A stretch of 64,000 bases of DNA, taken from the NCBI GenBank assembly GCA_037783415.1, contig JAZGTN010000015.1, positions 6,831,001 through 6,895,000 on the forward strand, written 5' to 3'. A program made the position numbers and the translations under genes. Positions 1 through 11,730 of this stretch are shown piece by piece; position 1 is the stretch's first letter; each line of letters begins with the position of its first letter. Below the pieces are notes generated by a model that searched no databases, was not told the origin of the DNA, and saw only the letters and a list, made by a program, of their open reading frames with translations. This stretch comes from Leptasterias polaris. Lineage: Eukaryota > Echinodermata > Asteroidea > Forcipulatida > Asteriidae.

Positions 1-54
1 TAAGCTTCACTGCAACTTCCCTTGCACACTACTACCAACGAAAAAATCCCCGGG

Positions 55-157
55 CTATCCAAGTGTTCGCTGCATAGCGCTGAAAACGACGTCGGACCGG
101 ACCACTTTGCCCTCGTTAGCCTAACTGTCGATGCCCGTAACTGCCTATATTTGGGAT
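55..157 (-). pseudogene. THAP zinc-finger exon fragment, antisense
   Basis: Read on the minus strand from a CTGCAG acceptor, this translates as a partial THAP DNA-binding domain: D-P-K-Y-R-Q-L, then T-R-A-K-W-S-G-P-T, then L-C-S-E-H-L. The C-S-E-H part corresponds to the last Cys and His of the C2CH zinc site. The same exon, better preserved at its 3' side, occurs on the plus strand at 62840-63109. After C-S-E-H-L the reading frame leaves THAP homology and ends within about 20 residues, so this is a broken piece. THAP proteins are DNA-binding factors or P-element-type transposases; which one this came from cannot be told. Confidence 0.6.
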
Positions 158-422
158 CTGCAGGGAAAAAAATGCTGGCTGACCCCATCTTTAGTCGTTT
201 TGCTGCATCCAGCAGCAATTTTCGCTGGAAAAATGCAAGAAAAAACCCCCTTTTGGATAACCAAACGAAACGTACAATCTCACTACTTGCACGTGTATAT
301 ACAACGTAAATGCAGGCAAGTTCGAGTGGGGTCGATGTTCAATCGAGGCGAAGTCTTCCTCGATTGACGTCACAAAAAGGGATGGGCGGAGTCGCCCCCA
401 AACAACTTTATCTATTTTTTTA

Positions 423-1580
423 CAGTGTTGTAGTCGAGTCACCTGTGTCGAGTCCGAGTCCGAGTCTCAAGTCACTTGGGTCGAGTCCGAGTCCGAGTCC
501 CGAGTCACTTGGTCCGAGGGGGAGTCCGAGTCACGAGTCACTTGGTCCGAGTCCGAGTCACGAGTCACTTGTTTAAATATTGATTGTTTGTTTGTTTTGT
601 TTGTTTGTTTGTTTATTAGACAATCTCCACAGAATTCTTTAAAATACAACAATTGGACAAAAACAGATATAAAATACAAGAAGGGAAAAGACATTTGAAT
701 CTGAGGAATTGTCGAGGATAACACAAAAAAGCTAAAATAAGCTTATTTCCATTGTGGTCCTCTATACAAAATAAAAATACATACAAAAACACTGAAGACA
801 CGGTAAAATACAAGTATTTGCAAACCAAATGTCGTAAAATAAGAATTGGAAATGACAAAATAAAACACATTTATTTTAAACAAAGTTCTGTTAAAGTTTT
901 TGTTAAAGTTGGTATAACCAAAAGAAACAATACGGGGCGGAACGGCAGATGCCATGATTAAAAAAATGTTGTACTACTTTTTACTAGTGACGTGACCAAA
1001 CTTGACGTCGTGTGTGTGTGTCGACCATGTGTAGAAACTGGTGCAAACAACACACAGCCATCACAGTGCAATATGCAGGCTGTGTTTTACAGGTACCAGA
1101 CATGCCATTTCCCTGGTAATATGCATCAAGCACAAGCAGTGGCTATGGTGTTAACGTTGACAGAATACCAGCATAATACTGGTGTAGTGCATCCCAGTGT
1201 TAAAATGCGTATTGAACATACGAATCGAACATACACGCGCTGTACGTAGATAGCCATTTACACAATAATCACGAACACTATTACTTGTAACACCACACGA
1301 CAGTGTACTTATTTATTGTGCTAGACGTTAACTCCATGTGCACTCCGGGAATGACGATCGGATCATCGGAATTGTTTTTAATATTTAAAAAAGGTATTGT
1401 TTGTGAAAATACGTGACTCGAGTCACGAGTCCTCGGGGACAAGTCCGAGTCATGATAGTCGAGTCCGAGTCCGAGTCCGAGTCTTTTGCAGACGTGACTC
1501 GAGTCAAGTCCGAGTCACCGAAATTGTGACTCGAGACGGACTCGAGTCCGAGTCCTGGACTCGAGAGTCATACAACACTG
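423..1580. mobile_element. hAT-like non-autonomous element, unit 1
   Basis: Terminal inverted repeats start CAGTGTTGTA at 423 and, reading inward from 1580, CAGTGTTGTATGACTC. Both ends are followed by dense GAGTCC/CGAGTCAC subterminal repeats (430-575 and 1410-1570), as in hAT elements whose transposase binds subterminal repeats. It is flanked by TTTTTTTA on the left and TTTTTTAA on the right. In unit 5 the right copy reads TTTTTTTA, an exact 8-bp duplication, which is the hAT length. No transposase is encoded; the short frames inside show no family resemblance. Confidence 0.8.
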
Positions 1581-1754
1581 TTTTTTAACATATAAATACT
1601 GACAAACAATTACTCAAAAAATTGTTTTATTGTTAATATACTCTTATATAAAATAAAATAAATTCTATTTCCAGGTGACTTAAAAAAAAATAAATAATAA
1701 TAAAATGTTTTTGTAAACGATAGGCCTAGTACAATTTCCTTTGTTGTGTGCTGG

Positions 1755-1802
1755 TATAAAAGGTTGTTGGGCTAGTGCACTTATTACAGACTACCTTTCA
1801 AG
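1755..1802 (+). promoter_or_regulatory. TATA promoter and short 5' UTR, unit 1
   Basis: TATAAAAG at 1755-1762 is followed about 30 bases on by TTATTACAG-type sequence suited to a start site, leaving a 5' UTR of roughly 15-20 bases before ATG at 1803. Spacing is canonical for RNA polymerase II. The block is conserved in all six copies, including the partial one at 24165. Confidence 0.6.
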
Positions 1803-1839
1803 ATGAACTGCTTGATATCGACTCTAGCCTTCATAATGG
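1803..1839 (+). CDS. First coding exon (signal peptide start), array copy 1
   Basis: ATG at 1803 opens twelve codons, M-N-C-L-I-S-T-L-A-F-I-M, plus one base, then a strong GTGAGC donor. The frame is hydrophobic, as expected for the start of a signal peptide. Splicing in phase 1 to the acceptor at 25248 would give V-S-F-H-L-I-P-N-S next, completing a plausible secretion signal for the multicopper oxidase. Splicing to the local acceptor at 1991 is also in frame. Which acceptor is used by this copy is unknown. Confidence 0.5.
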
Positions 1840-1990
1840 GTGAGCAAAAACAATCATTGTTACTTTGTAATAGCTGATAAGGATTTCAGTTTTTCCTCAG
1901 AAATTTCAAACCACGAATGGCTTGTTTTAATTTGCAAATGGTATACTATTCCCTATAAAAATTCATTTTATTTTCACATTTAATTGGTAG

Positions 1991-2253
1991 GAGTAGAGGT
2001 CTGTATCTCTCTACCTCCAAAGTGGTGTATTAAATTAAGGCTTATTTCTCATGGACGAGTTGGGAAGCACTTCAACAAAACTGCAAAATTCACTCAAGGG
2101 CGGGGAGAGGGACGGAGGCCGCTAGCAGAGGGATTGGGGCAGTATGTGCTACTGTGGGAGTACGTTAGGCTATATCGAAATAATATTTTTCCTCAGCACA
2201 GGGCTTGCTGTACTATGGTAAAGAACCAACGGGATATTATTTTGTATTGTTAG
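1991..2253 (+). CDS. Candidate second exon of a 99-residue secreted peptide
   Basis: A TTGGTAG acceptor precedes 1991. Joined to 1803-1839 the total is exactly 300 bases: 99 codons and a stop. The predicted product would begin with the array signal sequence, then a Lys/Arg/His-rich stretch with a W-C pair and later C-C pair. I do not recognise any family. The same exon is intact at 10617-10879, 14927-15189 and 22144-22406, but in unit 2 a 4-base insertion shifts the frame, and in the partial sixth copy it is cut off near 24484. It may be chance reading through intron sequence. Confidence 0.25.
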
Positions 2254-3104
2254 TAATGTTGAGCTAGTGAATTCGCTCGTATATGTTATGTTTTCGAATG
2301 CGCGCCAATATTATAGTTCGTCATCTGCATTTAGACAAGCAAACTATCAACCGTTGCTTGGTAACGTAACAGGTATAGTCAGCTCAAATACCACTTTGCG
2401 TGAGGAATCTTTCCCCTGGTGCACAACACCCCACACACCTTGATATTAAGGCCGAGTGCAAAGCCAGAAATGGGACAATCCATATATTTATATGGGATCC
2501 AAAATTCAAGTTCATACACGAAGTGGCAGAAAGTAAGAGACTTATTTCTTAACAAAAAAGGGGGGGGAGGGAAGACCCACAAAAAGGAAAGAAAAAGGCG
2601 TACAAAATATAAACAATGATTAATCAATTAGTAGTATAGGTTTTCCCAGCCAATTTCAGCAAAAACTCATTCAATTTCATTAATTTCACGCATTTTCCCC
2701 TAATCCTCTCAAACTAAGGTTTTTAGCTATTAATGTATTCAATTTCGTTTTCGTGCACACATGGTCACGATGATGGTCCCATGGAGGACGGAAGTTAGCA
2801 ATAAGTTGGAACGTTTCAAGTATTCAAAACGACTTGTTTATCAACAGTAAATGTAGTTAAATTCTAACGTTAATTTAAATTCATATCAATCAAGTTCAAC
2901 CAAAACAGTCCTAATAATATTAATAACATCGCCCGCTGCATGCATTCGCTGCAAGGTTGTCGCCATGTTTGTTGTTAGCCAAACACTGACGTCACCAGCG
3001 TGGCGATGGGAAAGTAAACTGAAAACAAGTCGCTCGCGCAAAATGGTTGTATGGAGACGAATAGCGCCCCCAATGACCCTTTTTACGAGGCGCAATGAGT
3101 GCCA

Positions 3105-3414
3105 TAAAGACCTTTCTTTTGTTGATAAACAAAGTGCGCCGGTTGGCATGGACGGCCGAATGTTAGCAAAACATTCAATCGTGTTAAAAAATGTTGTGAC
3201 CAAATTCAACATTTTCTGTAAAGATTCATGAACGGAAATACCTTCCATGATTGGTTGATTTGTTTCCAACAAATTCAACACTATTTTTGAATTTTGTGTA
3301 ACACTGCTACAAACTGTGGCAATCTGTTTTTGATTTTAAGTTATGGCTTTCTATACTTTTCCAACCTGGGTTGGAAAAAACTCGGGATGTGACGTTGCAA
3401 AAGAAAGGTCTATA
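3105..3414. mobile_element. Inverted-repeat MITE (TATAGACCTTTCTTTTG ends), unit 1
   Basis: Ends read TAAAGACCTTTCTTTTG at the left and, inverted, TATAGACCTTTCTTTTG at the right. A second copy in opposite orientation lies at 37891-38207 inside another element, where an empty site (25141-25165) shows the insertion boundaries and a TA target, as in Tc1/mariner-type MITEs. No coding capacity is credible: frames on both strands are shadows of the same 310-bp element. Confidence 0.75.
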
Positions 3415-3787
3415 AGATAACGAGATAGAGTCATTCCAAAACTGTCAACTTGTCGAGATAAATTATATTTCGCCAATTCCGGAGAGACTCACCCTGTAGA
3501 TTGTCCCTTGCAATCTGATCCACCCTTTGAAGCTAATAGAATGTCCCTCATTAGGATATGAAAAGTTCTTTGGAAACAAAGGGTGTAGTGAAGGTGCGTT
3601 CTCCCAAGAAATCCGTGTCATTTGTATTGCACTCAAAGAAGCACTTTGGAACTCTGTGTAGTATGTACAACAAGAGTTATCACCTTTTTAAACCACCTTT
3701 GGGTCCCGTAAGGTACATGTTTTTAAAAGTAATTTGTCCTTCCCTCGAAATATGTTTTCGTTTCATCGAAACGATAGTTCAACTTCA

Positions 3788-3873
3788 AATAATAAACCAC
3801 ACGGGAAACTGACTGGGTAAACTTTTCAAATGTTTTTGTTTGAACAAAGAGAAGATTAATAGAGCGGGGTTTG
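3788..3873 (-). mobile_element. SINE remnant, antisense, unit 1
   Basis: Reverse complement of the body of the SINE repeated at 43256-43980 (TTTACCCAGTCAGTTTCCC region and the G-A-G-C-G-G-G end of the tRNA-like head). In this unit the head is cut at TTTGA; unit 5 keeps about 60 more bases of the head. Confidence 0.65.
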
Positions 3874-4362
3874 AGTCTAAAGGTTGTGTCTATATAATGA
3901 CATCCGTGATTCCAAGATGAGTGGAATGTGAATAAACAATTTACTAAGGTTAAAAATTTGTATTTTTCTTTTAATTACAAATTAAAAAATAGGCCCCTCT
4001 TTACATGGCGCTGCTCGTGACGTCAAATCGAGGCAGGAGAAAATGTGTAGTCTGGCCCCGTACATTACGTCTGGGTACCTGATCAGTATGATGCGTTTTC
4101 GTATTCGGACGTCACCACCCAATGCAATCCTAGGACAGTGTACAGTCGACTAATACGAGACGCCAGTTTATACGAGGTTTTTCACCGGTCCCGAACTGTC
4201 CCATGCGCGTTTCTATGTCGTAAAAACGGAAGATACGAGCATGGTCATAACGAGAACACGGATAATACGAGGTATTGTTTTTCCACCAGAAACATTTCGC
4301 TGGTAACCTAAGCTTCACTGCAACTTCCCTTGCACACTACTACCAACGAAAAAATCCCCGGG

Positions 4363-4465
4363 CTATCCAAGTGTTCGCTGCATAGCGCTGAAAACGACGT
4401 CGGACCGGACCACTTTGCCCTCGTTAGCCTAACTGTCGATGCCCGTAACTGCCTATATTTGGGAT
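4363..4465 (-). pseudogene. THAP exon fragment, unit 2
   Basis: Copy of the fragment at 55-157 with the same T-R-A-K-W and C-S-E-H residues. Confidence 0.55.
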
Positions 4466-4730
4466 CTGCAGGGAAAAAAATGCTGGCTGACCCCATCTTT
4501 AGTCGTTTTGCTGCATCCAGCAGCAATTTTCGCTGGAAAAATGCAAGAAAAAACCCCCTTTTGGATAACCAAACGAAACGTACAATCTCACTACTTGCAC
4601 GTGTATATACAACGTAAATGCAGGCAAGTTCGAGTGGGGTCGATGTTCAATCGAGGCGAAGTCTTCCTCGATTGACGTCACAAAAAGGGATGGGCGGAGT
4701 CGCCCCCAAACAACTTTATCTATTTTTTTA

Positions 4731-5888
4731 CAGTGTTGTAGTCGAGTCACCTGTGTCGAGTCCGAGTCCGAGTCTCAAGTCACTTGGGTCGAGTCCGAGT
4801 CCGAGTCCCGAGTCACTTGGTCCGAGGGGGAGTCCGAGTCACGAGTCACTTGGTCCGAGTCCGAGTCACGAGTCACTTGTTTAAATATTGATTGTTTGTT
4901 TGTTTTGTTTGTTTGTTTGTTTATTAGACAATCTCCACAGAATTCTTTAAAATACAACAATTGGACAAAAACAGATATAAAATACAAGAAGGGAAAAGAC
5001 ATTTGAATCTGAGGAATTGTCGAGGATAACACAAAAAAGCTAAAATAAGCTTATTTCCATTGTGGTCCTCTATACAAAATAAAAATACATACAAAAACAC
5101 TGAAGACACGGTAAAATACAAGTATTTGCAAACCAAATGTCGTAAAATAAGAATTGGAAATGACAAAATAAAACACATTTATTTTAAACAAAGTTCTGTT
5201 AAAGTTTTTGTTAAAGTTGGTATAACCAAAAGAAACAATACGGGGCGGAACGGCAGATGCCATGATTAAAAAAATGTTGTACTACTTTTTACTAGTGACG
5301 TGACCAAACTTGACGTCGTGTGTGTGTGTCGACCATGTGTAGAAACTGGTGCAAACAACACACAGCCATCACAGTGCAATATGCAGGCTGTGTTTTACAG
5401 GTACCAGACATGCCATTTCCCTGGTAATATGCATCAAGCACAAGCAGTGGCTATGGTGTTAACGTTGACAGAATACCAGCATAATACTGGTGTAGTGCAT
5501 CCCAGTGTTAAAATGCGTATTGAACATACGAATCGAACATACACGCGCTGTACGTAGATAGCCATTTACACAATAATCACGAACACTATTACTTGTAACA
5601 CCACACGACAGTGTACTTATTTATTGTGCTAGACGTTAACTCCATGTGCACTCCGGGAATGACGATCGGATCATCGGAATTGTTTTTAATATTTAAAAAA
5701 GGTATTGTTTGTGAAAATACGTGACTCGAGTCACGAGTCCTCGGGGACAAGTCCGAGTCATGATAGTCGAGTCCGAGTCCGAGTCCGAGTCTTTTGCAGA
5801 CGTGACTCGAGTCAAGTCCGAGTCACCGAAATTGTGACTCGAGACGGACTCGAGTCCGAGTCCTGGACTCGAGAGTCATACAACACTG
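4731..5888. mobile_element. hAT-like MITE, unit 2
   Basis: Same CAGTGTTGTA ends as the unit 1 copy, 1158 bases, inserted at the same T-run, so it was present before the unit amplified. Confidence 0.8.
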
Positions 5889-6062
5889 TTTTTTAACATA
5901 TAAATACTGACAAACAATTACTCAAAAAATTGTTTTATTGTTAATATACTCTTATATAAAATAAAATAAATTCTATTTCCAGGTGACTTAAAAAAAAAAC
6001 AATAATAATAAAATGTTTTTGTAAACGATAGGCCTAGTACAATTTCCTTTGTTGTGTGCTGG

Positions 6063-6110
6063 TATAAAAGGTTGTTGGGCTAGTGCACTTATTACAGACT
6101 ACCTTTCAAG
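6063..6110 (+). promoter_or_regulatory. TATA promoter, unit 2
   Basis: TATAAAAG at 6063-6070, identical to unit 1 through the ATG. Confidence 0.6.
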
Positions 6111-6147
6111 ATGAACTGCTTGATATCGACTCTAGCCTTCATAATGG
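6111..6147 (+). CDS. First coding exon, array copy 2
   Basis: Identical to copy 1, with the GTGAGC donor intact. The local acceptor at 6299 opens a frame to 6579 whose last 15 or so codons differ from the other units because of the CATG insertion. Confidence 0.5.
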
Positions 6148-7416
6148 GTGAGCAAAAACAATCATTGTTACTTTGTAATAGCTGATAAGGATTTCAGTTT
6201 TTCCTCAGAAATTTCAAACCACGAATGGCTTGTTTTAATTTGCAAATGGTATACTATTCCCTATAAAAATTCATTTTATTTTCACATTTAATTGGTAGGA
6301 GTAGAGGTCTGTATCTCTCTACCTCCAAAGTGGTGTATTAAATTAAGGCTTATTTCTCATGGACGAGTTGGGAAGCACTTCAACAAAACTGCAAAATTCA
6401 CTCAAGGGCGGGGAGAGGGACGGAGGCCGCTAGCAGAGGGATTGGGGCAGTATGTGCTACTGTGGGAGTACGTTAGGCTATATCGAAATAATATTTTTCC
6501 TCAGCACAGGGCTTGCTGCATGTACTATGGTAAAGAACCAACGGGATATTATTTTGTATTGTTAGTAATGTTGTGCTAGTGAATTCGCTCGTATATGTTA
6601 TGTTTTCGAATGCGCGCCAATATTATAGTTCGTCATCTGCATTTAGACAAGCAAACTATCAACCGTTGCTTGGTAACGTAACAGGTATAGTCAGCTCAAA
6701 TACCACTTTGCGTGAGGAATCTTTCCCCTGGTGCACAACACCCCACACACCTTGATATTAAGGCCGAGTGCAAAGCCAGAAATGGGACAATCCATATATT
6801 TATATGGGATCCAAAATTCAAGTTCATACACGAAGTGGCAGAAAGTAAGAGACTTATTTCTTAACAAAAAAGGGGGGGGAGGGAAGACCCACAAAAAGGA
6901 AAGAAAAAGGCGTACAAAATATAAACAATGATTAATCAATTAGTAGTATAGGTTTTCCCAGCCAATTTCAGCAAAAACTCATTCAATTTCATTAATTTCA
7001 CGCATTTTCCCCTAATCCTCTCAAACTAAGGTTTTTAGCTATTAATGTATTCAATTTCGTTTTCGTGCACACATGGTCACGATGATGGTCCCATGGAGGA
7101 CGGAAGTTAGCAATAAGTTGGAACGTTTCAAGTATTCAAAACGACTTGTTTATCAACAGTAAATGTAGTTAAATTCTAACGTTAATTTAAATTCATATCA
7201 ATCAAGTTCAACCAAAACAGTCCTAATAATATTAATAACATCGCCCGCTGCATGCATTCGCTACAAGGTTGTCGCCATGTTTGTTGTTAGCCAAACACTG
7301 ACGTCACCAGCGTGGCGATGGGAAAGTAAACTGAAAACAAGTCGCTCGCGCAAAATGGTTGTATGGAGACGAATAGCGCCCCCAATGACCCTTTTTACGA
7401 GGCGCAATGAGTGCCA

Positions 7417-7726
7417 TAGAGACCTTTCTTTTGTTGATAAACAAAGTGCGCCGGTTGGCATGGACGGCCGAATGTTAGCAAAACATTCAATCGTGTTAAA
7501 AAATGTTGTGACCAAATTCAACATTTTCTGTAAAGATTCATGAACGGAAATACCTTCCATGATTGGTTGATTTGTTTCCAACAAATTCAACACTATTTTT
7601 GAATTTTGTGTAACACTGCTACAAACTGTGGCAATCTGTTTTTTATTTGCAGTTATGGCTTTCTATACTTTTCCAACCTGGGTTGGAAAAAACTCGGGCT
7701 GTGACGTTGCAAAAGAAAGGTCTATA
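7417..7726. mobile_element. Inverted-repeat MITE, unit 2
   Basis: Same 310-bp element; its left end reads TAGAGACCTT, one base closer to the right end than in the other units. Confidence 0.75.
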
Positions 7727-8678
7727 AGATAACGAGATAGAGTCATTCCAAAACTGTCAACTTGTCGAGATAAATTATATTTCGCCAATTCCGGAGAGAC
7801 TCACCCTGTAGATTGTCCCTTGCAATCTGATCCACCCTTTGAAGCTAATAGAATGTCCCTCATTAGGATATGAAAAGTTCTTTGGAAACAAAGGGTGTAG
7901 TGAAGGTGCGTTCTCCCAAGAAATCCGTGTCATTTGTATTGCACTCAAAGAAGCACTTTGGAACTCTGTGTAGTATGTACAACAAGAGTTATCACCTTTT
8001 TAAACCACCTTTGGGTCCCGTAAGGTACATGTTTTTAGAAGTAATTTGTCCTTCCCTCGAAATATGTTTTCGTTTCATCGAAACGATAGTTCAACTTCAA
8101 ATAATAAACCACACGGGAAACTGACTGGGTAAACTTTTCAAATGTTTTTGTTTGAACAAAGAGAAGATTAATAGAGCGGGGTTTGAGTCTAAAGGTTGTG
8201 TCTATATAATGACATCCGTGATTCCAAGATGAGTGGAATGTGAATAAACAATTTACTAAGGTTAAAAATTTGTATTTTTCTTTTAATTACAAATTAAAAA
8301 ATAGGCCCCTCTTTACATGGCGCTGCTCGTGACGTCAAATCGAGGCAGGAGAAAATGTGTAGTCTGGCCCCGTACATTACGTCTGGGTACCTGATCAGTA
8401 TGATGCGTTTTCGTATTCGGACGTCACCACCCAATGCAATCCTAGGACAGTGTACATGCAGTCGACTAATACGAGACGCCAGTTTATACGAGGTTTTTCA
8501 CCGGTCCCGAACTGTCCCATGCGCGTTTCTATGTCGTAAAAACGGAAGATACGAGCATGGTCATAACGAGAACACGGATAATACGAGGTATTGTTTTTCC
8601 ACCAGAAACATTTCGCTGGTAACCTAAGCTTCACTGCAACTTCCCTTGCACACTACTACCAACGAAAAAATCCCCGGG

Positions 8679-8781
8679 CTATCCAAGTGTTCGCTGCATA
8701 GCGCTGAAAACGACGTCGGACCGGACCACTTTGCCCTCGTTAGCCTAACTGTCGATGCCCGTAACTGCCTATATTTGGGAT
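8679..8781 (-). pseudogene. THAP exon fragment, unit 3
   Basis: Copy of the fragment at 55-157; the intron side has a G run in place of one A. Confidence 0.55.
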
Positions 8782-9046
8782 CTGCAGGGGAAAAAATGCT
8801 GGCTGACCCCATCTTTAGTCGTTTTGCTGCATCCAGCAGCAATTTTCGCTGGAAAAATGCAAGAAAAAACCCCCTTTTGGATAACCAAACGAAACGTACA
8901 ATCTCACTACTTGCACGTGTATATACAACGTAAATGCAGGCAAGTTCGAGTGGGGTCGATGTTCAATCGAGGCGAAGTCTTCCTCGATTGACGTCACAAA
9001 AAGGGATGGGCGGAGTCGCCCCCAAACAACTTTATCTATTTTTTTA

Positions 9047-10206
9047 CAGTGTTGTAGTCGAGTCACCTGTGTCGAGTCCGAGTCCGAGTCTCAAGTCACT
9101 TGGGTCGAGTCCGAGTCCGAGTCCCGAGTCACTTGGTCCGAGGGGGAGTCCGAGTCACGAGTCACTTGGTCCGAGTCCGAGTCCGAGTCACGAGTCACTT
9201 GTTTAAATATTGATTGTTTGTTTGTTTTGTTTGTTTGTTTATTAGACAATCTCCACAGAATTCTTTAAAATACAACAATTGGACAAAAACAGATATAAAA
9301 TACAAGAAGGGAAAAGACATTTGAATCTGAGGAATTGTCGAGGATAACACAAAAAAGCTAAAATAAGCTTATTTCCATTGTGGTCCTCTATACAAAATAA
9401 AAATACATACAAAAACACTGAAGACACGGTAAAATACAAGTATTTGCAAACCAAATGTCGTAAAATAAGAATTGGAAATGACAAAATAAAACACATTTAT
9501 TTTAAACAAAGTTCTGTTAAAGTTTTTGTTAAAGTTGGTATAACCAAAAGAAACAATACGGGGCGGAACGGCAGATGCCATGATTAAAAAAATGTTGTAC
9601 TACTTTTTACTAGTGACGTGACCAAACTTGACGTCGTGTGTGTGTGTCGACCATGTGTAGAAACTGGTGCAAACAACACACAGCCATCACAGTGCAATAT
9701 GCAGGCTGTGTTTTACAGGTACCAGACATGCCATTTCCCTGGTAATATGCATCAAGCACAAGCAGTGGCTATGGTGTTAACGTTGACAGAATACCAGCAT
9801 AATACTGGTGTAGTGCATCCCAGTGTTAAAATGCGTATTGAACATACGAATCGAACATACACGCGCTGTACGTAGATAGCCATTTACACAATAATCACGA
9901 ACACTATTACTTGTAACACCACACGACAGTGTACTTATTTATTGTGCTAGACGTTAACTCCATGTGCACTCCGGGAATGACGATCGGATCATCGGAATTG
10001 TTTTTAATATTTAAAAAAGGTATTGTTTGTGAAAATACGTGACTCGAGTCACGAGTCCTCGGGGACAAGTCCGAGTCATGATAGTCGAGTCCGAGTCCGA
10101 GTCCGAGTCTTTTGCAGACGTGACTCGAGTCAAGTCCGAGTCACCGAAATTGTGACTCGAGACGGACTCGAGTCCGAGTCCTGGACTCGAGAGTCATACA
10201 ACACTG
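9047..10206. mobile_element. hAT-like MITE, unit 3
   Basis: 1160 bases; ends as in unit 1, with an expanded GAGTCC run near 9170-9190. Confidence 0.8.
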
Positions 10207-10380
10207 TTTTTTAACATATAAATACTGACAAACAATTACTCAAAAAATTGTTTTATTGTTAATATACTCTTATATAAAATAAAATAAATTCTATTTCCAG
10301 GTGACTTAAAAAAAAATAAATAATAATAAAATGTTTTTGTAAACGATAGGCCTAGTACAATTTCCTTTGTTGTGTGCTGG

Positions 10381-10428
10381 TATAAAAGGTTGTTGGGCTA
10401 GTGCACTTATTACAGACTACCTTTCAAG
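10381..10428 (+). promoter_or_regulatory. TATA promoter, unit 3
   Basis: TATAAAAG at 10381-10388, unchanged through the ATG. Confidence 0.6.
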
Positions 10429-10465
10429 ATGAACTGCTTGATATCGACTCTAGCCTTCATAATGG
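10429..10465 (+). CDS. First coding exon, array copy 3
   Basis: Identical to copy 1, followed by the intact 263-base candidate exon at 10617-10879. Confidence 0.5.
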
Positions 10466-11730
10466 GTGAGCAAAAACAATCATTGTTACTTTGTAATAGC
10501 TGATAAGGATTTCAGTTTTTCCTCAGAAATTTCAAACCACGAATGGCTTGTTTTAATTTGCAAATGGTATACTATTCCCTATAAAAATTCATTTTATTTT
10601 CACATTTAATTGGTAGGAGTAGAGGTCTGTATCTCTCTACCTCCAAAGTGGTGTATTAAATTAAGGCTTATTTCTCATGGACGAGTTGGGAAGCACTTCA
10701 ACAAAACTGCAAAATTCACTCAAGGGCGGGGAGAGGGACGGAGGCCGCTAGCAGAGGGATTGGGGCAGTATGTGCTACTGTGGGAGTACGTTAGGCTATA
10801 TCGAAATAATATTTTTCCTCAGCACAGGGCTTGCTGTACTATGGTAAAGAACCAACGGGATATTATTTTGTATTGTTAGTAATGTTGAGCTAGTGAATTC
10901 GCTCGTATATGTTATGTTTTCGAATGCGCGCCAATATTATAGTTCGTCATCTGCATTTAGACAAGCAAACTATCAACCGTTGCTTGGTAACGTAACAGGT
11001 ATAGTCAGCTCAAATACCACTTTGCGTGAGGAATCTTTCCCCTGGTGCACAACACCCCACACACCTTGATATTAAGGCCGAGTGCAAAGCCAGAAATGGG
11101 ACAATCCATATATTTATATGGGATCCAAAATTCAAGTTCATACACGAAGTGGCAGAAAGTAAGAGACTTATTTCTTAACAAAAAAGGGGGGGGAGGGAAG
11201 ACCCACAAAAAGGAAAGAAAAAGGCGTACAAAATATAAACAATGATTAATCAATTAGTAGTATAGGTTTTCCCAGCCAATTTCAGCAAAAACTCATTCAA
11301 TTTCATTAATTTCACGCATTTTCCCCTAATCCTCTCAAACTAAGGTTTTTAGCTATTAATGTATTCAATTTCGTTTTCGTGCACACATGGTCACGATGAT
11401 GGTCCCATGGAGGACGGAAGTTAGCAATAAGTTGGAACGTTTCAAGTATTCAAAACGACTTGTTTATCAACAGTAAATGTAGTTAAATTCTAACGTTAAT
11501 TTAAATTCATATCAATCAAGTTCAACCAAAACAGTCCTAATAATATTAATAACATCGCCCGCTGCATGCATTCGCTGCAAGGTTGTCGCCATGTTTGTTG
11601 TTAGCCAAACACTGACGTCACCAGCGTGGCGATGGGAAAGTAAACTGAAAACAAGTCGCTCGCGCAAAATGGTTGTATGGAGACGAATAGCGCCCCCAAT
11701 GACCCTTTTTACGAGGCGCAATGAGTGCCA

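Larger units (their letters stand above)
1..4308 (+). repeat. Tandem array unit 1 (about 4.31 kb)
   Basis: First of four complete head-to-tail copies; the next copies begin at 4309, 8625 and 12935 with the same TAAGCTTCACTGCAAC start, giving periods of 4308, 4316 and 4310 bases. Copies differ by only a few substitutions and by length changes in GAGTCC and GTTT runs. Contents in order: antisense THAP fragment (55-157), hAT-like MITE (423-1580), TATA promoter and first exon (1755-1839), open frame (1991-2253), inverted-repeat MITE (3105-3414), SINE remnant (3788-3873), then about 430 bases with no recognised gene. The unit start is arbitrary because the window opens inside the array. Seen directly in the sequence; the biological meaning is inference. 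Confidence 0.95.
4309..8624 (+). repeat. Tandem array unit 2
   Basis: Same order of contents as unit 1: THAP fragment 4363-4465 (-), hAT-like MITE 4731-5888, TATA at 6063, first exon 6111-6147, MITE 7417-7726, SINE remnant near 8100-8185. It carries two private 4-base insertions (near 6517 and 8456), and the first shifts the downstream candidate peptide frame. Confidence 0.95.

Noticed and set aside
430..575. CRISPR-like direct repeats (GAGTCC, CAATGGT, ATGGCGTCC arrays)
   Set aside because: No constant repeat with unique equal-length spacers, no cas genes, and the genome is eukaryotic.
3105..3414. 131-codon frame on the minus strand repeated in every unit
   Set aside because: It spans a MITE including its terminal repeats; no family resemblance, and the same DNA is mobile at 37891.
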